DNA of 57,214 bases from Phytoplasma sp041276565 (GTDB lineage Bacteria > Bacillota_I > Bacilli_A > Acholeplasmatales > Acholeplasmataceae): contig NZ_JBGGGR010000012.1 of NCBI RefSeq assembly GCF_041276565.1, forward strand, positions 1 through 57,214. The letters run 5' to 3'. The notes beneath the pieces are model-generated. The model was given only the letters and a program-made list of their open reading frames with translations. It was not told the DNA's origin and did not search any database. The translations under genes and the position numbers were made by a program. This document shows, piece by piece, positions 22,906 to 31,931 of this stretch (positions are counted from its first letter, which is position 1; every line of letters begins with the position of its first letter).

Positions 22906-24717
22906 TTAATTTGCTTGTGTTTCAGTATGAGAAGTGTGTGTTTTGTTTACATTTACATTTACATTTACATAATCTATTTTTGATTTGGCGTTGTCGAAAT
23001 AATTATTATAAAATTTATTAAATTCTGATTCGTTCATTATTTTTTTGTCTTTTGTAAATTTATGAACATTTGAGTCAAGATTTATATATTCTTTAAATTT
23101 GTATTTTAATTCACGTAAAATACTTTTTGCTATGGAATATGAATTATTTATAATAATTTCAATTTGTTTTTCTATTTCGTTTTTATCTACAAAAATTTTT
23201 GTTTCTATTTCGTCAGTTCCGTTAGTAGGCCAACTCATCCCTAATTCTTTAACCATGTGCGTAGCTATTAATTTAGCTTTTATTAAATCACTGTATGAAC
23301 CAACACTAAAATTGTTTGGGTCTTTTTGATTTGTTAATAAAATTTCTTCTGCTGCTCTGCCGCCCAACAAAACAGCTATTTCTTCAATGAAATCATTTTG
23401 GGTTTGTAAATCTCTTTCTATATTTGGTTTATAAGATGAAATATACCCGCCGATTTTACCTCTTTTTTGAACATTTATACGACTCACATTCCAACCTAAA
23501 CTTTTAGCAACTAAAGCATGTCCTAATTCATGAAAAATTACTCTATCAGATGGTTGTTCGTTATTGTCTTTCGGTAATATTACACCTCCTTTTAATGTAT
23601 CAATAGCATCCCAAATAAATTCTATTATATTTTCTGGACTAATTGATTTTTTTTTTTCATAAATATTTTGCATCAAACTATTAACTTCTAATGGTGTTAT
23701 TTGCATACCTTCTAATTTTAGAGCTAAATCATTATATGATAATTTTAATTCTGATAATTCATTATAATCTTCATTCAATCTTTTGAATAATTTAAAATTT
23801 AATTCTGAATTTGGCAATTTTTGTGAAAAATATGCTAAAAGATCTTTAATATCTTGTTTATTAGGTAATTCTATTTTTATTTTTTTACCTAAACGTCCTT
23901 CTCTTATCAAAGCTGGTTCTAATAAGTCGTCTCTATTAGTGGCCCCGATCAAAATAACATGAGGATTACTTCCTTTTTCTGACGAAGACGTAAAACCATC
24001 TATTTCAGTTAATAAAGCATTTAAAGTTGATTCTTGTTCTAAATGACTAGAACCACTTTTTTGTTCTCCTCTTTTACGTCCAATAGAATCAATTTCATCA
24101 ATAAAAATAAAACAATATTTTTTTCCATCTGCCAAAGTTTCTTTTTTTGCGTACTTAAAAGCATCTCTAACCCGTGCAGCTCCTCTTCCTACATATAATT
24201 CTACAAAATCACTACCATTAAATATAAAAAAAGAAGCTTTTTCTTTAAGCGAACCAGCTAAACATTTAGCTAAATAAGTTTTTCCTGTTCCGGGAGGCCC
24301 ATATAACAAAATTCCACTTGAAGGAATTTTGTTTGTATCAGTTTGATTTTCTGATTCTTTAATATCTTTAATTAATTTTATTATTTCTTCTTTAACAATT
24401 TGATTGCCATGAAAATCATTTTCTACATTAGGTAATTCTTTTGTAAAATCAACTTTTTTATCTTTGAACCACTTCATATTAGACTCTTGTTTAGAAACAT
24501 TCTTAAAAAAAGAACTACCTAACATAAGAGAAGTTATTAAAAATAAAATAAATAATACATTCACAATAATCTGAGTAATGTTTTGTGTCAAATTCAAATA
24601 ATTTTTTTTAGGAGAAGGATTAAAAGGTTGTAGCGGTGCACGAGGTACATTTGTGTTTTTGTTTTTATCTTTGTTTTTATTCGGTTCTTCTTCGAAAATA
24701 TATGGTTCAAAACTCAT
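22906..24717 (-). CDS. ftsH: FtsH-type AAA+ zinc metalloprotease, single-TM paralog
   Basis: 603 residues from the ATG at 24717, with AGGAA about 10 bases upstream. It degrades membrane and soluble proteins using ATP. Seen: a Pro/Asn-rich N-terminus, one TM helix (IIVNVLFILFLITSLMLG near 48..66), Walker A GPPGTGKTYLAK, Walker B FIFIDEID, second region of homology ATNRDDLLEPALIREGRLGK, and the zinc site FHELGHALV with later SYSDLIKA supplying the third ligand. Canonical FtsH has two TM helices around an external domain; here the first is missing, which changes the topology of the N-terminus. The C-terminus ends in a VN repeat from a TTTACA microsatellite (about 22948..22972). The paralog fragment at 1..183 shows at least one other copy. 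Confidence 0.9.
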   Translation of the reverse strand: MSFEPYIFEEEPNKNKDKNKNTNVPRAPLQPFNPSPKKNYLNLTQNITQIIVNVLFILFLITSLMLGSSFFKNVSKQESNMKWFKDKKVDFTKELPNVENDFHGNQIVKEEIIKLIKDIKESENQTDTNKIPSSGILLYGPPGTGKTYLAKCLAGSLKEKASFFIFNGSDFVELYVGRGAARVRDAFKYAKKETLADGKKYCFIFIDEIDSIGRKRGEQKSGSSHLEQESTLNALLTEIDGFTSSSEKGSNPHVILIGATNRDDLLEPALIREGRLGKKIKIELPNKQDIKDLLAYFSQKLPNSELNFKLFKRLNEDYNELSELKLSYNDLALKLEGMQITPLEVNSLMQNIYEKKKSISPENIIEFIWDAIDTLKGGVILPKDNNEQPSDRVIFHELGHALVAKSLGWNVSRINVQKRGKIGGYISSYKPNIERDLQTQNDFIEEIAVLLGGRAAEEILLTNQKDPNNFSVGSYSDLIKAKLIATHMVKELGMSWPTNGTDEIETKIFVDKNEIEKQIEIIINNSYSIAKSILRELKYKFKEYINLDSNVHKFTKDKKIMNESEFNKFYNNYFDNAKSKIDYVNVNVNVNKTHTSHTETQAN

Positions 24718-24740
24718 AGATATCATTTCCTATCTAAAAT

Positions 24741-24768
24741 ATTATACATTCTGTAATATTTTTTGTAA
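24741..24768 (-). promoter_or_regulatory. Promoter of the ftsH paralog
   Basis: -35 TTACAA (24763..24768), 16-base spacer, -10 TATAAT (24741..24746), about 24 bases before the ATG at 24717. Confidence 0.6.
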
Positions 24769-24817
24769 TATAAAAAAATATATTGGGATGAAAATTAATT
24801 TATGCAAAACATATTAT

Positions 24818-25687
24818 TTAATTATAAACATTTTCATTTTTTTTAACTAATTTATATTTATTGAAAAAATTTTTTAATAAATTAGTTTCTTTTGGTTTTA
24901 TTTGAGTTTCTTCATAACCAAAAGATAAAGGAACTGATTTATTAATAGTGACTAAAAAACGATTAAAAAATACTTCTTCTTTAAATTGAAGAAATTTATT
25001 TTTAATCTTTAAATTTATTTTATCTAAATTAGAAAAAATATTTTCTAAATTTTGAAATTGATTTAGAAGTTTAGAAGCAGTTTTAGGTCCTATACCTGGA
25101 ATACCCTTGATATTATCTGAACTATCTCCGACTATACTTTTAAAATCAATTATTTGTTCTGCTTTTAAAAAAATTTTTTCTTCTAACATGTGTGGATTAT
25201 AATAAATAACATTTTTTAATCCTTTTTTAATTAAAGCCACTGTAATATTAGGATCTATCAATTGAAAAAAATCTTGATCACTAGTAAAAATTAAAACAGG
25301 AATATTATTTTGACTCGCTTGTTTTGCTAGAGTACCAATAATATCATCTGCTTCATAACCGTTTTCTGCACAACATTTAACACCTAATAAAGTTAAATAT
25401 TCTTTAATTAAAACAATTTGATTAATTAAAGAATCAGGCGTTTTAGGACGCCCTTTTTTATAATCTGAATATAATTCATGTCTTTGTGTTTTTTGTTTAG
25501 AATCAAAAGCGACACAAATATAACCATCAGTTTGTTCTAAGATTTTATTAAACATATTTTTGAAAACTAATAAAGCGTTGATATCTTCGTTTTCTAAATT
25601 TTGCATCAATACCTTTTTTTTATAATAAGTAGCATAATAAGCACGAAAAATTAAAGAATTACCATCTACTAAAATCAATTTACGCAT
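24818..25687 (-). CDS. Stand-alone 5'-3' exonuclease (PolA N-terminal domain type)
   Basis: 289 residues: only the FEN-like exonuclease domain of DNA polymerase I, without polymerase or proofreading domains. It would remove RNA primers and flaps. Metal-binding motifs: LILVDGNSLIFRAYYA at the start, FDSKQKTQRHELYSDYKKGR near 63..82, NGYEADDIIGTLA, TSDQDFFQLID and the helix-hairpin-helix VGDSSDNIKGIPGIGPKTAS near 195..214. Mollicutes often keep only this domain and rely on PolC, which is also here (47968..52629). Weak ribosome site. Confidence 0.93.
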   Translation of the reverse strand: MRKLILVDGNSLIFRAYYATYYKKKVLMQNLENEDINALLVFKNMFNKILEQTDGYICVAFDSKQKTQRHELYSDYKKGRPKTPDSLINQIVLIKEYLTLLGVKCCAENGYEADDIIGTLAKQASQNNIPVLIFTSDQDFFQLIDPNITVALIKKGLKNVIYYNPHMLEEKIFLKAEQIIDFKSIVGDSSDNIKGIPGIGPKTASKLLNQFQNLENIFSNLDKINLKIKNKFLQFKEEVFFNRFLVTINKSVPLSFGYEETQIKPKETNLLKNFFNKYKLVKKNENVYN

Positions 25688-25748
25688 TTGTCTTTTATTA
25701 TGAGCTCCGAACTAAATATTTATTTAGATAAATAAATATTTTATTTCT

Positions 25749-27098
25749 TTAATTTAAAAATTTACTTAAAAAATCCTCAGGATTATTGAATTCATTTTCA
25801 TCCATATTACCCATTTGTTTAACTAATTGTTTTTGTTTTTTAATAAATTGAATCAAATTATTAATATCATTCATTTGAGTTCCTGAACCTTTAACTATTC
25901 TCATTCTTCTTCTATTATTATTTTCAATTAATATCGGATTTAATCTTTCTTCTTCAGTCATACTTTGAATAATAAATTTAAATTTTTGAATAAGATCGTC
26001 TTCTAAAAAAGGCATATTTTTAATTTTTGAAGACATTCCTGGAATAAAATTAGCCATTTTTCTAATAGAACCTATTTTTTTTAATAAATTCAATTGTTTA
26101 GATAAATCATTATAATTAAAACCTTCATCTAAAATTTTACTTATAATTTTTTTACTTTGTTTTGTGTTAATTTTATCTTCTATATTTTCGATTAAAGTAT
26201 TCATATCACCCATATCTAAAAGTCTAGAAGAAATACGATCTGGATGAAAAACTTCAAAATTATCATCATCATGTTTTTCAGAAGAAGAAATAAATTTAAT
26301 AGGAAGTTTAGTAACATATTTCATTGATAAAGCGGCTCCACCTTTTGTATCAGCATCCATCTTAGTTAAAATAATACCTGTAGCTCCTATTTTTTCATTA
26401 AAACTTTTAACAACGTTCACTGATTGTTGTCCTAAAATAGAATCAGCAATAATTAAAACCTCAGAAGGTTCAACCAGTTTTTTAATATCTTTAACTTCTT
26501 TAATCATTTTATCATCAATAGTTAAACGACCAGCTGTATCGATAATAACTGTTTCAAATTGTTGTTTATAAGCGTATCGGAGACCTTGTTCAACAATATT
26601 TAAAACTTTTTTATCTTCGGAAATAAAAACTTCTACATCTATATTTTCACCAATAGCTCTCAATTGTTCTATCGCACCAAATCTATAAATATCAGCAGCA
26701 ATCAATAAAACTTTTTTTTTCATTTTGGTTTTGATAAAAAAAGATAATTTTCCTGCTGTAGTTGTTTTTCCACTCCCTTGTAAGCCTAATAAAAGAACAA
26801 CATCTAATGATTTATTTAAATTTAAACCTTCGTTTTTGTATCCTAAAATTAATGTCAATACTTCTTTTATAACTGTGATTATTTGTTCTTTGGGTTTGAT
26901 TCCTTTTAAAACTTCTTGTTTTAAAGTTTTTTGTTTTATTAATTCATTAAATTCAGTAATGACATCATAATTTACATCAGCTTCTAAAAAAGCTAAACGA
27001 ATATCTTTCATAATTTCTTCGATATCTTTTTCGCTGATAATTTTTTTGCCTTTAATTTTATTTAAAACTTTACTTAAACCATCATTTAAAAAACTCAT
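25749..27098 (-). CDS. ffh: Signal recognition particle protein Ffh (SRP54)
   Basis: 449 residues. Ffh binds SRP RNA and signal sequences of nascent membrane proteins and, with FtsY, docks them at the membrane. N domain at 1..95, G domain with GLQGSGKTTTAGKL near 108..121, DIYRFGAIEQLRA, DTAGR, TKMDADTKGGAAL, and the Met-rich M domain from about 300 (KKIGSIRKMANFIPGM, GSGTQMNDINNLI). Full length, strong AAGGAAG site. ftsY lies 60 bases upstream in the same direction, so both SRP GTPases are in one run. The SRP RNA gene is not seen here. Confidence 0.97.
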   Translation of the reverse strand: MSFLNDGLSKVLNKIKGKKIISEKDIEEIMKDIRLAFLEADVNYDVITEFNELIKQKTLKQEVLKGIKPKEQIITVIKEVLTLILGYKNEGLNLNKSLDVVLLLGLQGSGKTTTAGKLSFFIKTKMKKKVLLIAADIYRFGAIEQLRAIGENIDVEVFISEDKKVLNIVEQGLRYAYKQQFETVIIDTAGRLTIDDKMIKEVKDIKKLVEPSEVLIIADSILGQQSVNVVKSFNEKIGATGIILTKMDADTKGGAALSMKYVTKLPIKFISSSEKHDDDNFEVFHPDRISSRLLDMGDMNTLIENIEDKINTKQSKKIISKILDEGFNYNDLSKQLNLLKKIGSIRKMANFIPGMSSKIKNMPFLEDDLIQKFKFIIQSMTEEERLNPILIENNNRRRMRIVKGSGTQMNDINNLIQFIKKQKQLVKQMGNMDENEFNNPEDFLSKFLN

Positions 27099-27158
27099 TT
27101 TTATTTTTGCTTCCTTGTAATCTCTATTATAAATTAATTTTTAAAAATTTGAAATTAA

Positions 27159-28148
27159 TTAATTCCCAAATAATGAATCAACATAAGTTTTAATATCAAA
27201 ATTTTTTAAATCCTTTATATTTTCGCCATTACCAATATATTTAGTTGACAAATTATGTAAATATTTTATATTTAAAATAAAACCGCCTTTTGATATACCA
27301 TCAAATTTAGTTAAAATAATACTAGTTAAATTCACTATTTGATTAAAAAGTTTAACTTGTTTTAAACTATGTTGACCTGTCATAGCATCCAAAATTAAAA
27401 AAGTTTCGTGTGGAGCTCCTGGAATTTGTTTACCAATAATTCTTTTAACTTTCTCTAATTCTTTCATTAAATTAACTTTATTTTCTAATCTACCTGATGT
27501 ATCACATAAAACAACGTCAAATTTTTGATTTTTCACATAAGATAAAGCTTCAAAAACTACACTAGAGGTAGGAATATTTTTACCTTCTTTGAAAAAAATT
27601 TCAGTATCACTATTTTTAGCCCATTGTTTTAATTGTTCAACGGCTCCTGTTCTAAAAGTATCTCCTGCTACTAATAAAACTTTTTGTCCTTCTTGTTTAA
27701 ATTTAAAAGCTAATTTTCCAATAGTAGTTGTTTTTCCTACTCCGTTAACACCAACAAATAAAACCACTTTTATTGGTCCTTCTTGTTTTTTAACAGAATA
27801 TTGAGAATTATTTGAATTAAAATTATTAGTATTTAGTTGATTTTTTTGATAAAAACAAATAATAACTTCTTTTATCAAAGGTAATATAGCAACAGATCGC
27901 ATAACATTTTTAATTTGAATCTGTTTTTTTATTTCTGTAATTAAATAAGAAGCAGTTTTAACGTTTATATCTGATTTAATAAATAAAACTTCTAAGTCAT
28001 CTAATAAAGATAAAGAGAAATTTTCTTGTTTTAAAACATTTTCAGACCATTCAACGAAATTATACTCTGTTTTTTTGATTCCTAAAAATGATTTATCTTT
28101 TTCTTTTAATTCCTTTTTTTTAAAAATTTTTTTAAAAAATTCCAACAT
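27159..28148 (-). CDS. ftsY: SRP receptor GTPase FtsY
   Basis: 329 residues. Receptor for Ffh at the membrane. It has a short basic N-terminus (MLEFFKKIFKKKELKEKDK) in place of the long acidic A domain of E. coli FtsY, which could serve as a membrane-binding helix. The N domain follows, then the G domain: FVGVNGVGKTTTIGKLA near 130..146, GDTFRTGAVEQLKQWA, DTSGRLENK and TKFDGISKGGFIL. AAAGGTG lies 7 bases before the ATG. Sits between topA and ffh. Confidence 0.96.
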   Translation of the reverse strand: MLEFFKKIFKKKELKEKDKSFLGIKKTEYNFVEWSENVLKQENFSLSLLDDLEVLFIKSDINVKTASYLITEIKKQIQIKNVMRSVAILPLIKEVIICFYQKNQLNTNNFNSNNSQYSVKKQEGPIKVVLFVGVNGVGKTTTIGKLAFKFKQEGQKVLLVAGDTFRTGAVEQLKQWAKNSDTEIFFKEGKNIPTSSVVFEALSYVKNQKFDVVLCDTSGRLENKVNLMKELEKVKRIIGKQIPGAPHETFLILDAMTGQHSLKQVKLFNQIVNLTSIILTKFDGISKGGFILNIKYLHNLSTKYIGNGENIKDLKNFDIKTYVDSLFGN

Positions 28149-28181
28149 TAATTTACACCTTTTTTTGAATAAAAATAATTA

Positions 28182-30149
28182 TTAATTATTTTTTTTATTT
28201 AAACTTTGAATCTTTTTACATTTAGGAAAGCCGATACAACCTAAAAAAGTACCATATCGACCTTTTCTTTCGACTAAAAACTTTCCACATAAATCACATT
28301 TTATTTGAGTCATAACAGGTTCTTGTTTTTTAGTTTCTTTATTAACTTGCTCAAATGGTTCTAATTTTTGAACAGTTTTTTTACATTTAGGAAAGCCGCT
28401 ACAACCTAAAAAAGTACCATATCGACCTTTTCTTTCGACTAAAAACTTTCCACATAAATCACATTTTATTTGAGTCATAACAGGTTCTTTTTTTTTAGTT
28501 TCTTTATTAGCTTTCTCAAATAATTTTTGAAACGGATCATAAAATTCTTTTAAAATGTTTAATTTATTATTTTTACCAGAAGCAATATTATCTAATTGTT
28601 TTTCCATTTCGGATGTATAATTAACATTAATTATAGAAGAAAAATAATCTTCTAACAATTTGTTTGTTTCAAAACCTATTTGCGTACAAACAAATTTAAA
28701 ATTTTCTATTGTAACATAAAATCTCTTTTTTAAAATTTCAATAATGGAAGAATAAGTTGAAGGCCTTCCAATTTTTAGCATTTCTAATTTTTTAATCAAA
28801 GAAGCTTCTGTGAAACGAGAAGGAGGATGAGTCATTTTGTTTATTATCTCTATTTTTTCTGGCATATACGACTGATGTAGTTCTAAAGAAGGCAGCAATT
28901 TATCCTTGAACTGATTACTTAAACCTTTATAAAAACCATCAAAAACCATTTCTAATCCTTCTGATAAAAATATATGTTCTTCAACTTCAAAAAAAATTTG
29001 TTTTTGATTCAAAATAGCTTCTGACATTAAACTAGTTAAAGTACGTTCATAAATTAAATTATACAAAGATAATTCTTTTTTGTTTAAAAAATTACTTAAT
29101 TTTTGTGGTGTTCTATTTATATCAGTCACTCTGATAGCTTCGTGGGCGTCTCCAATGTTATTAATTTTTTTATATTCTTTAATAACTCCTAAATATTTTT
29201 CACCATAATTTTCTTGAATGAAAATACGAGATTGTTGGATGAATTCTGAAGACATTCTAAAAGAATCTGTTCTCATATAAGTAATTAAACCTGTTCTTTG
29301 GCCTTCAACGTCGATCCCTTCGTAAAGTTTTTGTGCGACACTCATTGTATCTTTGGACTTCATAAAAAGTTTTTTAAAAGCTTCTTGTTGTAAAGTGGAC
29401 GTGATAAAAGGTCGAGGAGAATACTTTTTTATTTTTTTATCTTGAATTTCTTTTAAAAAAAAAGGACGATCTTTTATTTGATCAAAAATTTTTTGTGTTT
29501 CCTCTGTTTTCATTTTATAACTTGAAGGTTTAATTAATAAATCTGCTTGAAAATCCTTAAAATAAGCTTTAATTAAATTATATTCTTCAGGAACAAATTT
29601 TTTTATTTCTTCCTCTAATTCCACAATCAACTTTAAAGCGACTGATTGTACTCTGCCTGCTGATTGAGCTTTAATTTTTTTAACTAAATATGATAATTTG
29701 AAACCAATAATTCTATCTAATATTCTGCGTGTTTCTTGTGATTCTACTAAACTTTCTCTAATAACAGAAGGATATTTTAAAGCTTCTTTAACAACATTTT
29801 TGGTAATTTCATTAAATAAAATTCTATTTTTTTCTTTTCTATCTAATTTTAATACTTGTGATAAATGCCAAGCGATCGCTTCGCCTTCTCTATCTGGATC
29901 TGTCGCTAAAAAAACTTTTTTATTTCTAGTTTTTTGGAATAAATCTTTGACTAATTTTTCTTGTTTGTCAATGATTTGATAATATGGTTGAAAATCATTT
30001 GAAATATCAATTCCAAGACGATCTTTCCCTTTTAAAGATAAATCTCTCACATGACCTTTTGAACACAAAACTAAAAAATCTTTTCCTAAATAATTACTAA
30101 TAGTTTTAGCTTTAGCAGGTGATTCTAAAATTATAACTACATTTTCCAT
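28182..30149 (-). CDS. topA: DNA topoisomerase I with duplicated zinc ribbon
   Basis: 655 residues from the ATG at 30149 (the frame is open further upstream). Type IA topoisomerase that relaxes negative supercoils through a 5'-phosphotyrosine. Seen: VVIILESPAKAKTI (Toprim start), LATDPDREGEAIAWHL, TRRILDRIIGFKLS, catalytic Tyr in GLITYMRTDSFRMS, and HEAIRVTD. Two C-terminal four-cysteine zinc ribbons (CDLCGKFLVERKGRYGTFLG then a second C..C pair) are almost identical and come from a 165-base in-frame tandem duplication (about 28214..28378 and 28379..28543). The ribosome site AAGGA lies 14 bases upstream of the ATG. Confidence 0.95.
   Translation of the reverse strand: MENVVIILESPAKAKTISNYLGKDFLVLCSKGHVRDLSLKGKDRLGIDISNDFQPYYQIIDKQEKLVKDLFQKTRNKKVFLATDPDREGEAIAWHLSQVLKLDRKEKNRILFNEITKNVVKEALKYPSVIRESLVESQETRRILDRIIGFKLSYLVKKIKAQSAGRVQSVALKLIVELEEEIKKFVPEEYNLIKAYFKDFQADLLIKPSSYKMKTEETQKIFDQIKDRPFFLKEIQDKKIKKYSPRPFITSTLQQEAFKKLFMKSKDTMSVAQKLYEGIDVEGQRTGLITYMRTDSFRMSSEFIQQSRIFIQENYGEKYLGVIKEYKKINNIGDAHEAIRVTDINRTPQKLSNFLNKKELSLYNLIYERTLTSLMSEAILNQKQIFFEVEEHIFLSEGLEMVFDGFYKGLSNQFKDKLLPSLELHQSYMPEKIEIINKMTHPPSRFTEASLIKKLEMLKIGRPSTYSSIIEILKKRFYVTIENFKFVCTQIGFETNKLLEDYFSSIINVNYTSEMEKQLDNIASGKNNKLNILKEFYDPFQKLFEKANKETKKKEPVMTQIKCDLCGKFLVERKGRYGTFLGCSGFPKCKKTVQKLEPFEQVNKETKKQEPVMTQIKCDLCGKFLVERKGRYGTFLGCIGFPKCKKIQSLNKKNN
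28214..28543 (-). repeat. 165-base tandem duplication inside topA
   Basis: Two copies in frame (55 codons each), nearly identical over about 150 bases with only a few differences (for example GAT/GCT at the Ile/Ser codon). Each encodes one Cys4 zinc ribbon and a linker (ETKK.EPVMTQIK). Confidence 0.9.
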
Positions 30150-30204
30150 ATAATAATTTATAGTCCTTAAAAAATATCTTAATAAAACCAAAATTTATCT
30201 AATA

Positions 30205-31047
30205 TTAAAATAAATATTTTAAATCCAAATCATAATTAATTTTTTGAGAAAGATTATTTTTAATTTTATTAAAAATAAAAGATAATAATAAATTATCCAT
30301 TTTAGAACTTGAATTTTGAGAAATATTTATTTTATCTAAAATAGTTTGTAATAAATTTTCTTTTTGTAAATCTATCTGATTTAAATTAAAAAGTTTTCGT
30401 AAATAAACAGGATAATGTTTTTTTAAATAGTTCAAAAAATAAACAACAATTTCTTCCTTAAGTAAAAGATTTTCTTTAATACAACCGCAAATAGATAAAG
30501 AATAACCTATTTCCTGATATTTAAATTTTGGCCATAAACATCCTGGTGTATCTAACAACATTATGTTATTAGTTAAATGAAACCATTGCATTTGTCTAGT
30601 TATTCCTGGCAAATTAGCAGTTTTAGCTATTTTCCTTTTTGACAGACAATTAATTAAAGTAGATTTCCCCACATTAGGAGCTCCTACAATCATAAATTTT
30701 AATGTTTTTTTGATCCTTCTGTTATTTTTTTTTAATATGTCTTGGATTTTAGGATATATTTTTTCAATGTTTAATCTTGCTTTTGCATCAATATTTAAAG
30801 TATTTATATTTTTTTTATTAAAATAATCAACAAAAAAAGCATTTTCTTTTAAATTAACTAAAAAACTTTTATTAAATAAAACTAAAACTGGTTTGTTATT
30901 TAGTAAATTTAAAAGTTCAAAATTCATACTAGAAAAAGGAATTCTGGCATCTAAAATAACTAAAACGCAATCTACAAACTTTAAATTATTTTGAATATCC
31001 TTTAAAGTTTTTTTCATATGACCAGGAAACCATTGAATAGAATTCAT
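30205..31047 (-). CDS. rbgA: Ribosome biogenesis GTPase RbgA (YlqF) with altered G4 motif
   Basis: 280 residues, circularly permuted GTPase required for late 50S assembly. Seen: SIQWFPGHMKKTLKDI at the start, DARIPFSSMN, then the G4 position LVLFNKSFLV, G1 GAPNVGKSTLIN near 117..128, G2 NLPGITRQMQW and G3 LLDTPGCLWP. The family's G4 is NKxD (NKAD in Bacillus); here Asp is replaced by Phe (NKSF), which should weaken guanine selectivity. The C-terminal ANTAR-like region is present but diverged. AGGGTG site before the ATG. Follows the unknown membrane protein gene in the transcription direction. Confidence 0.9.
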   Translation of the reverse strand: MNSIQWFPGHMKKTLKDIQNNLKFVDCVLVILDARIPFSSMNFELLNLLNNKPVLVLFNKSFLVNLKENAFFVDYFNKKNINTLNIDAKARLNIEKIYPKIQDILKKNNRRIKKTLKFMIVGAPNVGKSTLINCLSKRKIAKTANLPGITRQMQWFHLTNNIMLLDTPGCLWPKFKYQEIGYSLSICGCIKENLLLKEEIVVYFLNYLKKHYPVYLRKLFNLNQIDLQKENLLQTILDKINISQNSSSKMDNLLLSFIFNKIKNNLSQKINYDLDLKYLF

Positions 31048-31073
31048 AAAATAAGAACACCCTATATATTTAA

Positions 31074-31856
31074 TTAATCAATATCATCGTTTTTATGTTT
31101 TTGTAGATCATTTTGTAATTCGTTAAAAATATCGTTTATATCTAAATCAGATTCAAATATTTTTTTACTATAAATTTTATAAACTTCTTCGCCTAAAATT
31201 AAAATCAATGCTTCGCCTATTTTATTAAAAATTTTATTATAAAAAAATTTAAAAAAAATTTTTTTAGTCCAATGAAAAGGATTTATTAAATTAACAACAT
31301 TTGATATCGTTCCTAAAAATTTATTAGTTTTTTTATACTTTTTTATATATTGTTTATCTACTAGTTTTTTTTTGTAAATCATAATTTTATTTAAAGTAAC
31401 ACTTTTAAAAAAAGAAATGATTTTTTTATCAAATAATTCATCTATTCTATCGTGTAAATATTGTATCAAAGATAAACATTCGTCCATAGTCAACTCTAAA
31501 TAAGGGTGTTGCGAATCAGGATATAAATTAGAAGAAGTTTCTAAAATTAAATTTTTACAATTTTCAAATAAACTTGGAATATAATTATCTAATTTTTTTT
31601 TATTATATTCTTTGAATTTTTGTTGAGTTTTTGAAATTAATTCTTTCATATCTTCGTCAGTAAATTTATCATTTAATGATTGTTTTGCACTAAATTTTTT
31701 ATTAAAGCTTCTAAACACAGAAAACAAATATAATAAAAAAAACATTATAAATCCTGAGAATAAACCAAATACAAAAGTAGTAAAAGACGATAAATAAGTT
31801 TTATAAAAACCAGAAATTGAATCCCAACATTCTTTCAAAAAATATAAAATATTCAT
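31074..31856 (-). CDS. Unknown membrane-anchored protein
   Basis: 260 residues, not recognised. One strong TM helix near residues 22..48 (SSFTTFVFGLFSGFIMFFLL) with a short N-terminus. Then comes a long charged, helical region (KELISKTQQKFKEYNKKKLD, MDECLSLIQYLHDRIDELFD), an amphipathic region (LGTISNVVNLINPFHW, near 190..205) and an acidic end (DLDINDIFNELQNDLQ). A clear AGAGG site 9 bases before the ATG and its place in a housekeeping run between tilS and rbgA say it is a real, expressed gene. Possibly an envelope-associated protein peculiar to this group. Confidence 0.75.
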   Translation of the reverse strand: MNILYFLKECWDSISGFYKTYLSSFTTFVFGLFSGFIMFFLLYLFSVFRSFNKKFSAKQSLNDKFTDEDMKELISKTQQKFKEYNKKKLDNYIPSLFENCKNLILETSSNLYPDSQHPYLELTMDECLSLIQYLHDRIDELFDKKIISFFKSVTLNKIMIYKKKLVDKQYIKKYKKTNKFLGTISNVVNLINPFHWTKKIFFKFFYNKIFNKIGEALILILGEEVYKIYSKKIFESDLDINDIFNELQNDLQKHKNDDID

Positions 31857-31931
31857 TTTCTAAAACCTCTTCTTTTAAAAAAAAATATAATTTTGTATTT
31901 ATTAAAAAAAATATTTTTTAAATAAATAAAA

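Noticed and set aside
24818..25687. Truncated DNA polymerase I pseudogene
   Set aside because: A stand-alone exonuclease domain with intact active-site motifs is a normal form in mollicutes.
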